Positions 45,581 through 54,294 of a DNA stretch of 64,000 nucleotides are shown here, piece by piece. The DNA comes from Aporhodopirellula aestuarii (GTDB taxonomy: Bacteria; Planctomycetota; Planctomycetia; Pirellulales; Pirellulaceae): positions 1-64,000 of the forward strand of contig NZ_JAMQBK010000032.1 of assembly GCF_023701485.1 (NCBI RefSeq). The letters run 5' to 3'. Made by a program: the position numbers and the translations under genes. Positions within the stretch are counted from its first letter, which is position 1. The number at the start of each line of letters is the position of its first letter. The notes under the pieces are model-generated. The model ran no database searches. It was not told the origin of the DNA and was given only the letters and a program-made list of their open reading frames with translations.

Positions 45581-45831
45581 GCTGGACAGCGTCACTTGCT
45601 AGCAGACGTATTGCCGTTTTCTCATCTCACGTTGCTGAGGCTCTCCGAGGCTCAGTCATCAGGTAACTCCTGCGATTCTCGGTCTCGGAGAGCGTCGAAC
45701 TAATCACTGCGGAATTTAAAAAGCAGCGGAACGGCGCGAGTCGTCCGGTGACTCAGGACCGGACGGCTTGCGCCGTTCCGCTAAAAATGGCACTAAAGCA
45801 ATCAACGTCCCGAGAGACCGAGCCACGTGAA
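45581..45831. repeat. Dispersed repeat copy B with a 58-bp palindrome
   Basis: A second direct copy of the 250-base unit, from GCTGGACAGCG to CGTGAA. Its palindrome at 45725-45782 is nearly identical to that in copy A (two differences, in the left arm and the loop). The flanks have diverged more, which suggests selection or gene conversion of the palindrome. Confidence 0.85.
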
Positions 45832-45955
45832 AGCAAACGCTGAATCCAATTGAGACACGGGGAATGGTCGCACGCTCAACCGGTTTCCCCGACGCGCATC
45901 TGCCGATGCGTTGGTAACAAATCTCTGTACGGATCACTCACAAAGCATGAACCGA

Positions 45956-48295
45956 TCAAACCGTACTTCTGCCGAACGCAAGTTTTGCAACGACGCTGGC
46001 GACACGACGCGACCGCGGCAAGCTCAAGACAGGCATCTTCGCCGTCAGCAGCACCGGTAGAAAAACCAGGTCGCAGAGTAGGCAAACCACCATCGTGACC
46101 GCTACCAACAATCCCAGACTGATGACGGGCAAAAAGTTGGAGAGCATCAGCACGCTAAAACCGCAACAAAGAATCACTGACGTCGTCATCATCGGTCGCC
46201 CCACCGCGTTGAGCGTCGCGTGGATTGCGGCCTGCACATCATTCAACTCGGTGAGTTTCTTTCGGTAGGTCACCATGAAATGGATGGTATCGTCCACCGC
46301 AATGCCAATCGCGATACATCCCGTAATACTCGTCGCCGCGTTGAGCGAAATGTCAACGAGTCCGAGCATCGCATAGTTTACCGCGACGGGAATCATATTG
46401 GGAATCATCGCCAAAAGCCCCAGTTTGACCGAACGGAACAGCAGCATCATCACGAGGCAGATAGCTCCCATCCCAACTGCCAGGCTACTCGCCAAACCGC
46501 TGGTGAACTGGATGTTCGTGAGGTAAGTCAGGTGTGCGTTCCCGGTGATCTTCTTGATTTTCAGATCGGAGAAATGTTGAGCAAGATATTCGTCGACTCG
46601 CTGCGCAAACTCTACCCCCGCTTCGGATCCCAGCAGTGATGACCGAGCCAGAATATTGGCGGCACGGCCATCGTCAGTAATCAACGTGTCCAGCCCTTCG
46701 ATATTTTCGCTACGTGCCAACATCATGACCTGCGCAACGCCCGCACGGTCATCGGGAATCCGATACCAGGATGCGTCACCACCAAGTGCCCGAAACAGCA
46801 CTTTGTTCACGTCCGCGATGGAGTAAGTTGTGTCCACGTCCGCTTGAGACTCAAGCCAGCGTTGTAGTCCGGCGATCCGCGTTAACATCTCGGGGTCTTG
46901 AAATGTCCCTGCTTTGTCCGACTCCAACAAAATGTTGTAGGGGGTGATCCCAGCCATGTGCTGATTGGCATAGTCCACCGCCAGTCGCGTTTCGGAAGTG
47001 CGCGGGAACCAGCCTACCGGCGCCGTATCGACTCGAATTCGCATGATGGCGAAACCGCTGACGACGACGACTAGGATCGTACCAGCCCAAATGATTCGTC
47101 GGTTCGCCAGAACACGATCTAAAAAACGATCCCAAGAGGCAACACGAGGATTTGCAGAAGGCGTTCTGGGCCGGATCGGAACGAAAAGAGCTAAACAGGG
47201 CATGAATACCAGAGCCATTAATATGCTGACCATCACACCCCAGACTGCGATCGTACCGAACTCGTCGATCACCTCCAGGTGATTCATCTTCAAAGCAGCA
47301 AATCCGACCATGGTCGTGAACCCGGATAGAACGACGCTCAGTCCAGTTTTCTGGAGTGCGAGGCGGATCGCGGTTGGCCGGTCTTTTCCCGCGTCGATCC
47401 CTTGGAAAATTGCCGAGGCGACGAAGATACAATACGTGGTACCGATCGCGATGATGATGATTGGCAAGCTATTGGTGACGATGGTCATCGCGTGACCAGT
47501 GACAACCATGCCACCAATGGTCCAAATCTGCGCCGTCCCGATGGCCGCGAGTGGCAGGACCACGCCGGCGATCCGCCGAAAACTTAACATCAGCAGCACC
47601 GATATCACCACTGCCATGACCGGCAATAGGACACGCAGGTCACGTTCCATGTAGTTAGTAAGATCGGCTTTAATCACTGGCCATCCTGCCAAGTGAAATC
47701 GTTCGCTACCAGATATCTGCTGCAGCGTATCGCGAACTTGCTGTACCAGTTCACGCTGCATGCCGAGTCTCGCCTCAGCCTGCGGTTGCAGGCGTAAGTT
47801 GATGGCGGCATTCAATCCGTCCTCGGAAACTAAATTGTTACGGACAGCCGGATCGCTATCAGCGAGCGTACGAAGCTCATCGACCGAGGCGCCCTCGGCA
47901 AGTCGCTGCGAGATGCTAGACGTCGTCAGCATCCCATATTGACTGTCGACGAGGCGATAGTTGGTGAGACCAAAGACGTCGACAACGCCTTCCAACTCCG
48001 CGAGCGTTTCACTCAACTGCTCGAGCTGTCGTAGTTTTCCTGGCTCCCAAACGGTGTCATCAGAATTGATCACGATCGAGATGACTTCGTCGGTTCCAAA
48101 CAGCTCCTTAGCATGTTCATGGAATACATTTTCAGGACCATCCTTGAGCATGATTCGCTCAATCGAACCGTCGATAACGAGCTGCGGGAGGCTAAATAGC
48201 AGACAGCCACTTACCACCGCGATCGACAGTAGCCAAACCGTCTTCCTGCGTAAGACGAAGTCGACACACTTGGTAATAACTGATTCCGAGAACAT
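45956..48295 (-). CDS. RND-superfamily exporter, MMPL/HpnN-like
   Basis: A 779-aa transporter with the two-fold RND layout: TM1 (WLLSIAVVSGCLLFSLPQLV), a large periplasmic loop (~residues 40-205), a five-helix bundle (VMAVVISVLLMLSFRRIAG onward), then TM7 near 405 (IIWAGTILVVVVSGFAIMRI), a second loop, and a final bundle ending in a basic tail. The mid-membrane segment GTTYCIFVASAIFQGI contains the amphipathic helix of the HpnN/MMPL branch, which moves lipids such as hopanoids between membranes. It is followed, downstream, by the repeat nest and the AAR fusion; the LolA-like gene is 47 bases upstream, so it likely exports a lipid product with that partner. Confidence 0.92.
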   Translation of the reverse strand: MFSESVITKCVDFVLRRKTVWLLSIAVVSGCLLFSLPQLVIDGSIERIMLKDGPENVFHEHAKELFGTDEVISIVINSDDTVWEPGKLRQLEQLSETLAELEGVVDVFGLTNYRLVDSQYGMLTTSSISQRLAEGASVDELRTLADSDPAVRNNLVSEDGLNAAINLRLQPQAEARLGMQRELVQQVRDTLQQISGSERFHLAGWPVIKADLTNYMERDLRVLLPVMAVVISVLLMLSFRRIAGVVLPLAAIGTAQIWTIGGMVVTGHAMTIVTNSLPIIIIAIGTTYCIFVASAIFQGIDAGKDRPTAIRLALQKTGLSVVLSGFTTMVGFAALKMNHLEVIDEFGTIAVWGVMVSILMALVFMPCLALFVPIRPRTPSANPRVASWDRFLDRVLANRRIIWAGTILVVVVSGFAIMRIRVDTAPVGWFPRTSETRLAVDYANQHMAGITPYNILLESDKAGTFQDPEMLTRIAGLQRWLESQADVDTTYSIADVNKVLFRALGGDASWYRIPDDRAGVAQVMMLARSENIEGLDTLITDDGRAANILARSSLLGSEAGVEFAQRVDEYLAQHFSDLKIKKITGNAHLTYLTNIQFTSGLASSLAVGMGAICLVMMLLFRSVKLGLLAMIPNMIPVAVNYAMLGLVDISLNAATSITGCIAIGIAVDDTIHFMVTYRKKLTELNDVQAAIHATLNAVGRPMMTTSVILCCGFSVLMLSNFLPVISLGLLVAVTMVVCLLCDLVFLPVLLTAKMPVLSLPRSRRVASVVAKLAFGRSTV

Positions 48296-48342
48296 GATAT
48301 TTTCCGATTTCCTACATGTAGTTGATTGATACCGTCAAAAGC

Positions 48343-49125
48343 CTACTTTTGCTCTCGCATGAACTCGGCGGTGAAAGTGCGTGCGGGAAGGTCTGCATCG
48401 GCTACGTTGGTTTGAAAGTTCGTAACCTCAAGCACGGTTCGAGATCCGCTCGTCAGATCTTTCATCTCGATTTGAGTCGCTAGCCGCGTGTCGGCGACCG
48501 TATCGAACGAACGCACTAACAGATCTTTGATCATCTTGTGTCCGGCTTGATAGAAACAAACCCGCAGGACAGTGAAGTCCTTCTTGTCGATGGTGAAGAG
48601 AATCCACTCGTACATGCTGGGAGATGATGGCCGAGCCGCCACGACCCAATGCCGATCCGTTTCTTCAACGATTTTGCGTTGCCCCAAATCGGAAGGCCGG
48701 ATCTGCAGATCGGCGATCGAAAAATCGGAGTTAAGAAACTTCTTCTCTCGAGCCGCTGCGGGAATCTGCCGGACTTGTTTCGTTGCGGGGATGTACAGCA
48801 AGAGGCGATCATCCGAGGCTGACATGCGATTGCGGACAAACTGCATGCCCTTCAACGACGCCGGCTCCATCACCCCGATCCAACTCTGAACGACTTCACC
48901 GTCGCGACGAAGTCGAAACTCCACACGGTTCTCTCGGGGCGTTCCCGAAGATGGAGAAATAGTCAATTTGGTTTTTAGAATGACGTTGCCCAATGAGTCC
49001 TGTGCATGGCTGGCTCGATCGACAATTTGATCCAGGTTTTCAGCCGGTAGGGGTTTGGGTGTCGCAAGGAGGAGACCGAATGCAATGCCCAGCAAAACGG
49101 GCGAACGCGAAACGAGGAGGTTCAT
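48343..49125 (-). CDS. LolA-like outer-membrane lipoprotein-sorting family protein
   Basis: A 260-aa exported protein. Signal peptide residues 1-28 (LLGIAFGLLLATPKPLPA). The mature part is the LolA/LppX-like half-barrel family (outer membrane lipoprotein-sorting protein): DQIVDRASHAQDSLGNV, EFRLRRDGEVVQSWIGVMEPASLKGMQFV, LLLYIPATKQVRQIP, and the C-terminal VADADLPARTFTAEFM. Such proteins are commonly encoded beside MMPL transporters, as in aryl-polyene and hopanoid loci, and carry hydrophobic cargo across the periplasm. It lies directly upstream of the exporter. Confidence 0.9.
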   Translation of the reverse strand: MNLLVSRSPVLLGIAFGLLLATPKPLPAENLDQIVDRASHAQDSLGNVILKTKLTISPSSGTPRENRVEFRLRRDGEVVQSWIGVMEPASLKGMQFVRNRMSASDDRLLLYIPATKQVRQIPAAAREKKFLNSDFSIADLQIRPSDLGQRKIVEETDRHWVVAARPSSPSMYEWILFTIDKKDFTVLRVCFYQAGHKMIKDLLVRSFDTVADTRLATQIEMKDLTSGSRTVLEVTNFQTNVADADLPARTFTAEFMREQK

Positions 49126-49768
49126 GGGAGATCCTTGAAAGGGGATGGTGTAGCTAGCACTGCCTAGCGGACGACTCCGAGAACTGTTTCACCGCCGCGT
49201 CGTATTTTCTCGAAGAGAAGCTGGCCGTTTATCGCGAATCCCCCCTTCGCAGCAGCGTTTTTCCAGAGCCGCAGTCTCTTGCTGAAACCTGGCTTCGCCG
49301 AAGGTCGACCGGAAACGAAGAGCACGGTCCAGAGCAACTTCAGCATCTCAAGCTGTGAGAATGAGATACTTCCCACCGGTGACGCATCGGGAAGGTAGAT
49401 GGCATTGGTTCGAGTGAGCCGCGTCGCGCAAGCAGTTGGGAAACTCCCAACATCCGGTCCTCACAGCCCATGGCTCACAAGGGCGTTTGAAATTTTCTAT
49501 CGACAATTCGAACCCGGGCCGGCGTTCGGGACTAATCGCCTGCCGTCGCTATCACGATAAAAAATGGCGTGCGGTGTGACTTTCCGAAAGCGAATTTCGA
49601 ATCGTTAAAATGCAATCGCGGGACTGAACATGATAACGATGGCGCATGACGCTCTGTCCGATCGTTTTCACGCCGATGATCCTGTGGATCGCATCAGCAC
49701 TGAGAATGGAACTCACGGTTGCCTCAAGCCCATTCCCATGTACAAAAACTGTTTTTCACACCGCGGTG
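49126..49768. other. Intergenic region inside the lipid cluster
   Basis: A 643-base gap between the LolA-like gene and a small membrane protein gene. A 70-codon minus frame (49164-49376) and a 48-codon plus frame (49630-49776) were inspected; neither has a recognisable product or strong start signal. GTG-rich and AT-rich patches alternate. A promoter for the LolA-RND pair probably lies here, but no element could be fixed. Confidence 0.5.
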
Positions 49769-50152
49769 TCATTTAACGACCGCAATCGGATCTGCCGCGT
49801 CGGCTCGTAATGCGTGAAGGGTCCATAGCCCGGTGAAGACATCGAGGATGCCGCAGCTCAGTACCAAAGGACTTTCCAGGCCTTGAATCACGAATAGGGA
49901 TAGGAAAAGGATCGGAATCATGCGAGCGCGAGCACCCCAGAGCATGAACTGCCGGTTATCGGCGCGGGCGGCTTCCAGAAAAAAGTACCCCATCGTCCCC
50001 AACAACATTCCGCTGAGCCGCAACCACATGCCGTTTCCCGGGTCATGCAACCCTACCCAGGTAAATAATGATGTGGGGGCAATGAGTATCATTGCTCCCG
50101 CTGATAGCAAGTAGGCCGACCAAACATACGTGGAAAACTGAGCGCGATTCAT
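49769..50152 (-). CDS. Small four-TM membrane protein
   Basis: A 127-aa protein with about four hydrophobic helices (WSAYLLSAGAMILIAPTSLF, LRLSGMLLGTMGYFFL, IPILFLSLFVIQGLESPLVL, LDVFTGLWTLHAL) and short charged loops (RADNRQ). The order resembles small DoxX-like or DUF membrane proteins. No catalytic motif. It lies between the desaturase and the LolA-like gene on the same strand, so it is part of the cluster by position. Function unknown. Confidence 0.7.
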   Translation of the reverse strand: MNRAQFSTYVWSAYLLSAGAMILIAPTSLFTWVGLHDPGNGMWLRLSGMLLGTMGYFFLEAARADNRQFMLWGARARMIPILFLSLFVIQGLESPLVLSCGILDVFTGLWTLHALRADAADPIAVVK

Positions 50153-50296
50153 CGTAAATCTCCTTTAGGAAACGATCTGAGGGTACTTCGACTTTGACGA
50201 GTGGGACTGATGCTTTATCAGCATTAAAAATGGGTGAGACCGGACGGCTCGCACCGTTTCGCTACGCTTTTTCAGCGACAGGCGACGAGCTGACTG

Positions 50297-50433
50297 GACA
50301 ACGCCACTATGTGGCAGACGTATTGGAGTTTTCGCCTCGCACGTATGCTGAGTCGCTTCGAGGTTCCGAATGCGGGTAACGCCCGCAATTCTCGGTGTCG
50401 GAGAGAACGAGCGACGTGAAAAGTGGCGTTGTC
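50297..50433. mobile_element. Short MITE-like repeat with 12-bp terminal inverted repeats
   Basis: A 137-base element bounded by GACAACGCCACT (50297-50308) and its exact inverted complement AGTGGCGTTGTC (50422-50433). The interior shares GTGGCAGACGTATTG, TTTTCGCCTC, a GGGTAACGCCCGCAATTCTCGGTGTCGG-like block and CGTGAA with repeat copies A and B, so it is the same family. It encodes nothing and starts beside the desaturase stop. Confidence 0.8.
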
Positions 50434-50436
50434 TGC

Positions 50437-51363
50437 CTAATCCGACTGTGTTTGACTCTTCGATCTCTCGCCAAAATTCAGCCAGTGGGCACCTTTGACG
50501 ATGCAACGCTCTTCCGCTGGCGGCAGCATCGGCGTGACCTCAGCAACCCGTGTCCAATGGACCTGCGGGCGGAAATGATGCTCTTGGTGGAAACCGTTGT
50601 TAAACCAAATCCAGTTGTAAAAACGGCTGTAACAACTGACCGCGTTGTGTTCCCGATCCCCGGGCGTTCCGCCATGATGCTCAAGGTAGTTTTGGGCCTG
50701 AGACCCGATCGTGCCCAACAGCCAGACTGGCAGGTAGAAAACGAAAAATCCCATCGGATTGAACACCCCGAACGTAACCAGCATCACCAGGATGGACAGC
50801 GTCTCAGCAATGAGAAGTTTGTGATGCCGTTTCTTGAAGGCGGTTCGCACCAGGAAGGGAATATCGTTTCGGAAATAGCTCAAGATGGCGTAACGCAACA
50901 GCGGCTCTTCCATTCCGGTCGAATTGCCAAAGCGATACGTTGAACCGATGTCGCCGCGCAAGCCTGTTCGTGGGTCGGTAGCCGCGTTGTCGTATTTGTG
51001 GTGATTGAAATGGTAGATTCGGTGCAGCGTTTCCGGAGTCCCCAACAGCATGGAGTTGAAACAACTGAATACTGAATTGGCCAGTGCACTTTGGAAGAAC
51101 GGATTGTGAACAAAGTTGTGGGCAACGGTAAAATAGTTGGTACATAGCAACGCTGCCGAGGTAATCGCCAACGGCAAACTAATGAACCAGGCAATTTTGC
51201 CGAACGAGAGCGTTCCAAAAACCAGAATGGCAAACTGAATCAGCGCGAGCAGGACGAGCCAGCCATCGAGTGGGCTATGGCGAAAGACTTTTTGAAGCCT
51301 CCCCGGTGCCACTGGATATTGCGGAGATCGTTCCGTAGGTTTCTTCTGAGTCATGAGTGCCAA
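50437..51363 (-). CDS. Membrane fatty acid desaturase
   Basis: A 308-aa integral membrane enzyme of the FADS superfamily. The three histidine boxes that bind the diiron centre are intact: H82NFVH, H118FNHH, and H259QEHH. About four hydrophobic spans flank them (GWLVLLALIQFAILVFG, IAWFISLPLAITSAALLC, ILVMLVTFGVFNPMGFFVFY). It introduces a double bond or hydroxyl into a lipid acyl chain using O2. It is five bases from the FAD enzyme gene upstream and very close to the acyl-CoA dehydrogenase-like gene, so these act as a set. A start nine bases later (MTQKK) is possible. Confidence 0.9.
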   Translation of the reverse strand: MALMTQKKPTERSPQYPVAPGRLQKVFRHSPLDGWLVLLALIQFAILVFGTLSFGKIAWFISLPLAITSAALLCTNYFTVAHNFVHNPFFQSALANSVFSCFNSMLLGTPETLHRIYHFNHHKYDNAATDPRTGLRGDIGSTYRFGNSTGMEEPLLRYAILSYFRNDIPFLVRTAFKKRHHKLLIAETLSILVMLVTFGVFNPMGFFVFYLPVWLLGTIGSQAQNYLEHHGGTPGDREHNAVSCYSRFYNWIWFNNGFHQEHHFRPQVHWTRVAEVTPMLPPAEERCIVKGAHWLNFGERSKSQTQSD

Positions 51364-51367
51364 ACTC

Positions 51368-52702
51368 CTACGATAGAGTTGATAAGGTTGCTGGATTGTT
51401 GAGTGCCTGCTCAGGCGTCACCGCCACCTGAGGTGTGGACTTGTTAGCGGACAGCACCTCCATTTGTTTCAGGCCTAACCGATGTTTCAGATGAACGAGG
51501 CCGATTCGCCAAAGATTTGCCGCCGAAACCAATTTCAATGGGCTTGATTCGCGACGGATCATCGAGAAGGCGTTCTGCGCAACGCGTGAGTCATGCACCG
51601 CCGCGGAAAAGAGAAGACGTTCAAACCAACTCGAGGATTTCCTTCGTGAGAAACTCGCGATTTGCTGGTAGTGCATGAACGTGGCGCGGTTCTGGCGTCG
51701 CTGATACACGCCCAAGGCTTGATCGATACTCTTCTCGGTGCCGCTTGATTCGCTTCGTTGCGTCTGCGCGAGTGCCGTCACCAATCGATCGGCCGACGCC
51801 ACCGCGAAGGACAGACCGGCTGCCCACATGGGGTCGATCGACATGACCGCATCGCCGACGAGAGCCAAGCCGGGCATGGCCGCAGGACGAAGCTGGTTTG
51901 GATAAGAAACGTAGCCACGCAGCGGAGCAATCGGTTCCGCCGACCCGATGGAAGGCGCGTTCGGCACGCTATCCCAAAACGACCGAAAGTTCGCTGCTGG
52001 ATCGCTGCGGAAACTCGCAAGGTCCTCTGCCGGGAGAAAGATCCCCAAGAGTGACGTCCCATCCCCATTTTCGTATCCGAAGGCAAGTTTCGATTCCAGG
52101 TGCCAGAAATTGGCATTACCACCCGCCGTTAACAGTCCACCGTCATAGTAGGTGTAGTAGCTGAATCGCGTATTGTTGCTGCTCCGCACCGGAATATTGG
52201 CCAGCTTGGCGACGGTCGAATTGCGTCCATCTGCGGCGACAACCAATGGTGCATGGAATTGCCGCGTTGTTCCTTGAACTCGAGCCACGACACCTTGTAC
52301 CCGCTTACTCGCATGGGTGACGAGTTTCTCGACATTCGCTCCCCTATGGAATTCGACGCCAGACTCGGACGCTGCGTAGGATCGGATCAATGGATCAAGC
52401 GTGCGGCGGGATAGGTTGATGCCACGTTGCCTGTAATCGGTTTCGGGTTCTTCAATCCATCCCCAAGGAGTACACAGTCGCATGTCCGTACGAACTCCGC
52501 CCGCCGCTTCCATGGCATCGGTGACCCCGAGCGCATTCAGAATTGGAATCGCGGAGGGTTGGATAAAATGCGTGCAGAGTTTTTTGTAGTTGTCTTGATT
52601 GGGACTCCGCTCCAACAACGCGACTTTCCAGCCACACCGCGCCAGCCGTATCGCTGTTGTGCATCCGGCAAGACTGGCACCGACTATCACAGCGTCATAC
52701 AT
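51368..52702 (-). CDS. FAD-dependent monooxygenase/oxidoreductase (PHBH/GGR-like)
   Basis: A 444-aa flavoprotein from ATG 52702. Residues 4-24 hold the FAD motif AVIVGASLAGCTTAIRLARCG with E in LLERS; the second FAD contact is ALVGDAVMSIDPMWAAGLSFA. The segment CTHFIQPSAIPILNALG and the VARVQGTTRQFHAPLVVAADGRNS region fit the p-hydroxybenzoate hydroxylase fold, which includes monooxygenases, halogenases and geranylgeranyl reductases. Its place between a desaturase and an acyl-CoA dehydrogenase suggests it acts on a fatty or isoprenoid chain. A compound palindrome sits just before the start. Confidence 0.88.
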   Translation of the reverse strand: MYDAVIVGASLAGCTTAIRLARCGWKVALLERSPNQDNYKKLCTHFIQPSAIPILNALGVTDAMEAAGGVRTDMRLCTPWGWIEEPETDYRQRGINLSRRTLDPLIRSYAASESGVEFHRGANVEKLVTHASKRVQGVVARVQGTTRQFHAPLVVAADGRNSTVAKLANIPVRSSNNTRFSYYTYYDGGLLTAGGNANFWHLESKLAFGYENGDGTSLLGIFLPAEDLASFRSDPAANFRSFWDSVPNAPSIGSAEPIAPLRGYVSYPNQLRPAAMPGLALVGDAVMSIDPMWAAGLSFAVASADRLVTALAQTQRSESSGTEKSIDQALGVYQRRQNRATFMHYQQIASFSRRKSSSWFERLLFSAAVHDSRVAQNAFSMIRRESSPLKLVSAANLWRIGLVHLKHRLGLKQMEVLSANKSTPQVAVTPEQALNNPATLSTLS

Positions 52703-52725
52703 CGCAAACCTCCAAACCCTTAAGA

Positions 52726-52818
52726 ATTGTCCCGAAATAAAATGCCTGGGCCTTCCAGCCGCGGACTGTTGCTGGAAGCCCCAGCCACGAGGAGAACGGG
52801 AAGTGATTTCGGGACAAT
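52726..52818. repeat. Compound palindromic element
   Basis: A 93-base element bounded by ATTGTCCCGAAAT (52726-52738) and its perfect inverted complement (52806-52818). A second inverted repeat lies inside, TGGGCCTTCCAGC (52747-52759) with GCTGGAAGCCCCA (52771-52783), one mismatch. Together they would fold into a long stem. It lies between the FAD enzyme and acyl-CoA dehydrogenase genes. Confidence 0.85.
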
Positions 52819-52889
52819 CGCCTGGTGACCGACTTTCCGCGAGAACATGAGCGAACGAGCAAACCGTTGGGTTCGCGGCGCGGCACGAC

Positions 52890-54113
52890 TTAGCTGACGT
52901 CGAGTTCTCCGCCTCGGGCGAATTCGTCGAGAGCGTCCAGGGCAAACATTCGTCCGGGCGGATGAAAGGCCATGGCGCGGCAAGCACACATGCGGTAGGT
53001 ATGCTCCGGCGTCGACATGAACGACATGCCACCTAAGAGTTCCACACTTCGCATGGCCAAGTGTTCGATGACACTTTGCGCGGCATAACGGGTCGACAAG
53101 GCACGACTCAACAGTCGTTGATGATCCTCGCGAGCTTGCAGGGCATAAGCGAGACCATCCAGGGCGGTCGCTTGGTTTTCCCACTGAATGACTAATTGGG
53201 CACGTTCCTGTGCGTTCCCTTTTTCAGACTCCAAAACGCGTTCCACAAGTGCGCTGACCACGCCTAAGTAGGTGGATGAGAGCGCGAGTTGAAACCAGAT
53301 GTATCCCGTGATTTCGACGGGATTGAGCGCATCGGTATCATCGACCACGAAAACAAAGTCGTCGGGTACGTGCGCGTCGGTGAGGATGACTTCATCGCTT
53401 TCCGCGCCCGCGAGAATTTCGGTTTTCCAAAACGGCCGGCGTTCGATTCCTTCGGCGTCCGCAGGTATCAACCCAACGGCGCGACGCCAAACACCCGGTT
53501 CGGTTTCCGCAATTAGGCCGCAAGATAGGAAATCCATCGAGTGAGTCAGTGTGCAGGGTTTCTTCTTGCCTGACACAAGCCAGCCTCCGCCCGGTGCCCG
53601 TCGTGCACGCATGGTCATGTCCAGCGGCCGCGCACCACTGCGTCCTTCCGCAAAGCCGGATGCCACGTACATGGCGTTTTCGGCCAGCCCCGAGAGCAAT
53701 AGTTGTCCATATTCCTCGCCAAAGATCGCCCATTCCACCAGTGTTGAAACTGAAAAATTGTGCATCGTGCAAACAATTCCCAATGACGGGGCGCGAGAAC
53801 TAATCGCCCGCAACATGCGTGAGGCTTCGACGGCACTTGCCCCCAATCCGCCGAATTCTTTGGGGATCAGCATGGCCGGACCCTTGCGACGCTTAAATAG
53901 CGAGATGCCCGGATTGGATGGACTCTCTAGGTCCGAAAATGGAATTGCTTGAAGTTCCTCGTCCAACTTTGGAAAATAGCCTTCAAGCGTTTCCCGCTCC
54001 AGGCTCAAAAAGTTTCGAGGTCGTGTGTTCGCATTTTCAGGAGTTGAGTTCGACGTCGGCACTCCTGAAACGAACGGAGAGACGCCATGAGAGGTGGTTT
54101 GGATCGCGGTCAT
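52890..54113 (-). CDS. Acyl-CoA dehydrogenase family protein
   Basis: A 407-aa flavoprotein from ATG 54113 (GGAAG six bases upstream; an ATG at 54128 adds five residues). It has the ACAD order: helical N-terminus with KRRKGPAMLIPKEFGGLGASAVEASRMLRAI, the beta domain with GWLVSGKKKPCTLTHSMDFL (FAD and substrate contacts), a C-terminal helical domain with RLLSRALSTRYAAQSVIEHLAMRSVELLGGMSFMSTPEHTYRMCACRAMAFHPPG. The usual catalytic Glu could not be located with confidence. It should oxidise an acyl thioester. It appears to be the first gene of the cluster, as the next gene upstream is divergent. Confidence 0.88.
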   Translation of the reverse strand: MTAIQTTSHGVSPFVSGVPTSNSTPENANTRPRNFLSLERETLEGYFPKLDEELQAIPFSDLESPSNPGISLFKRRKGPAMLIPKEFGGLGASAVEASRMLRAISSRAPSLGIVCTMHNFSVSTLVEWAIFGEEYGQLLLSGLAENAMYVASGFAEGRSGARPLDMTMRARRAPGGGWLVSGKKKPCTLTHSMDFLSCGLIAETEPGVWRRAVGLIPADAEGIERRPFWKTEILAGAESDEVILTDAHVPDDFVFVVDDTDALNPVEITGYIWFQLALSSTYLGVVSALVERVLESEKGNAQERAQLVIQWENQATALDGLAYALQAREDHQRLLSRALSTRYAAQSVIEHLAMRSVELLGGMSFMSTPEHTYRMCACRAMAFHPPGRMFALDALDEFARGGELDVS

Positions 54114-54294
54114 CGGAAGCTTCCACATTCGGTAGGGGATTCATGGGAAAGCATCGCAAACGGGATGCGCCATGAGTTACCCAACCAAGCGAAGCGGAAA
54201 CGAGAGTGTTACCAACTTTTTCGTGGTAACCTGTTTACGTCTATCGATGCTAATCCTAGGGAGCAATCGATACCGACAAGGCGGACTGCGTCGA

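Larger units (their letters stand above)
44730..45955. other. Gene-poor region with palindromic repeat nest
   Basis: A 1,226-base stretch between the aminotransferase-AAR gene and the RND exporter. It contains two direct copies of a ~250-base repeat and a separate 60-base hairpin. A 72-codon plus-strand frame (44897-45115) lacks convincing coding character. No further gene is seen. The cluster's promoter for the downstream half should be in the part next to 44729. Confidence 0.7.

Noticed and set aside
45238-45831. CRISPR array
   Set aside because: Only two long copies with internal palindromes and no regular spacers; not a CRISPR structure.
49164-49376. 70-codon minus-strand frame in the cluster gap
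   Set aside because: No recognisable product; start not supported; likely chance.
49630-49776. 48-codon plus-strand frame reading into the small membrane protein's 3' end
   Set aside because: Codon pattern acceptable but there is no ribosome site and it overlaps the stop region of a better gene on the other strand.
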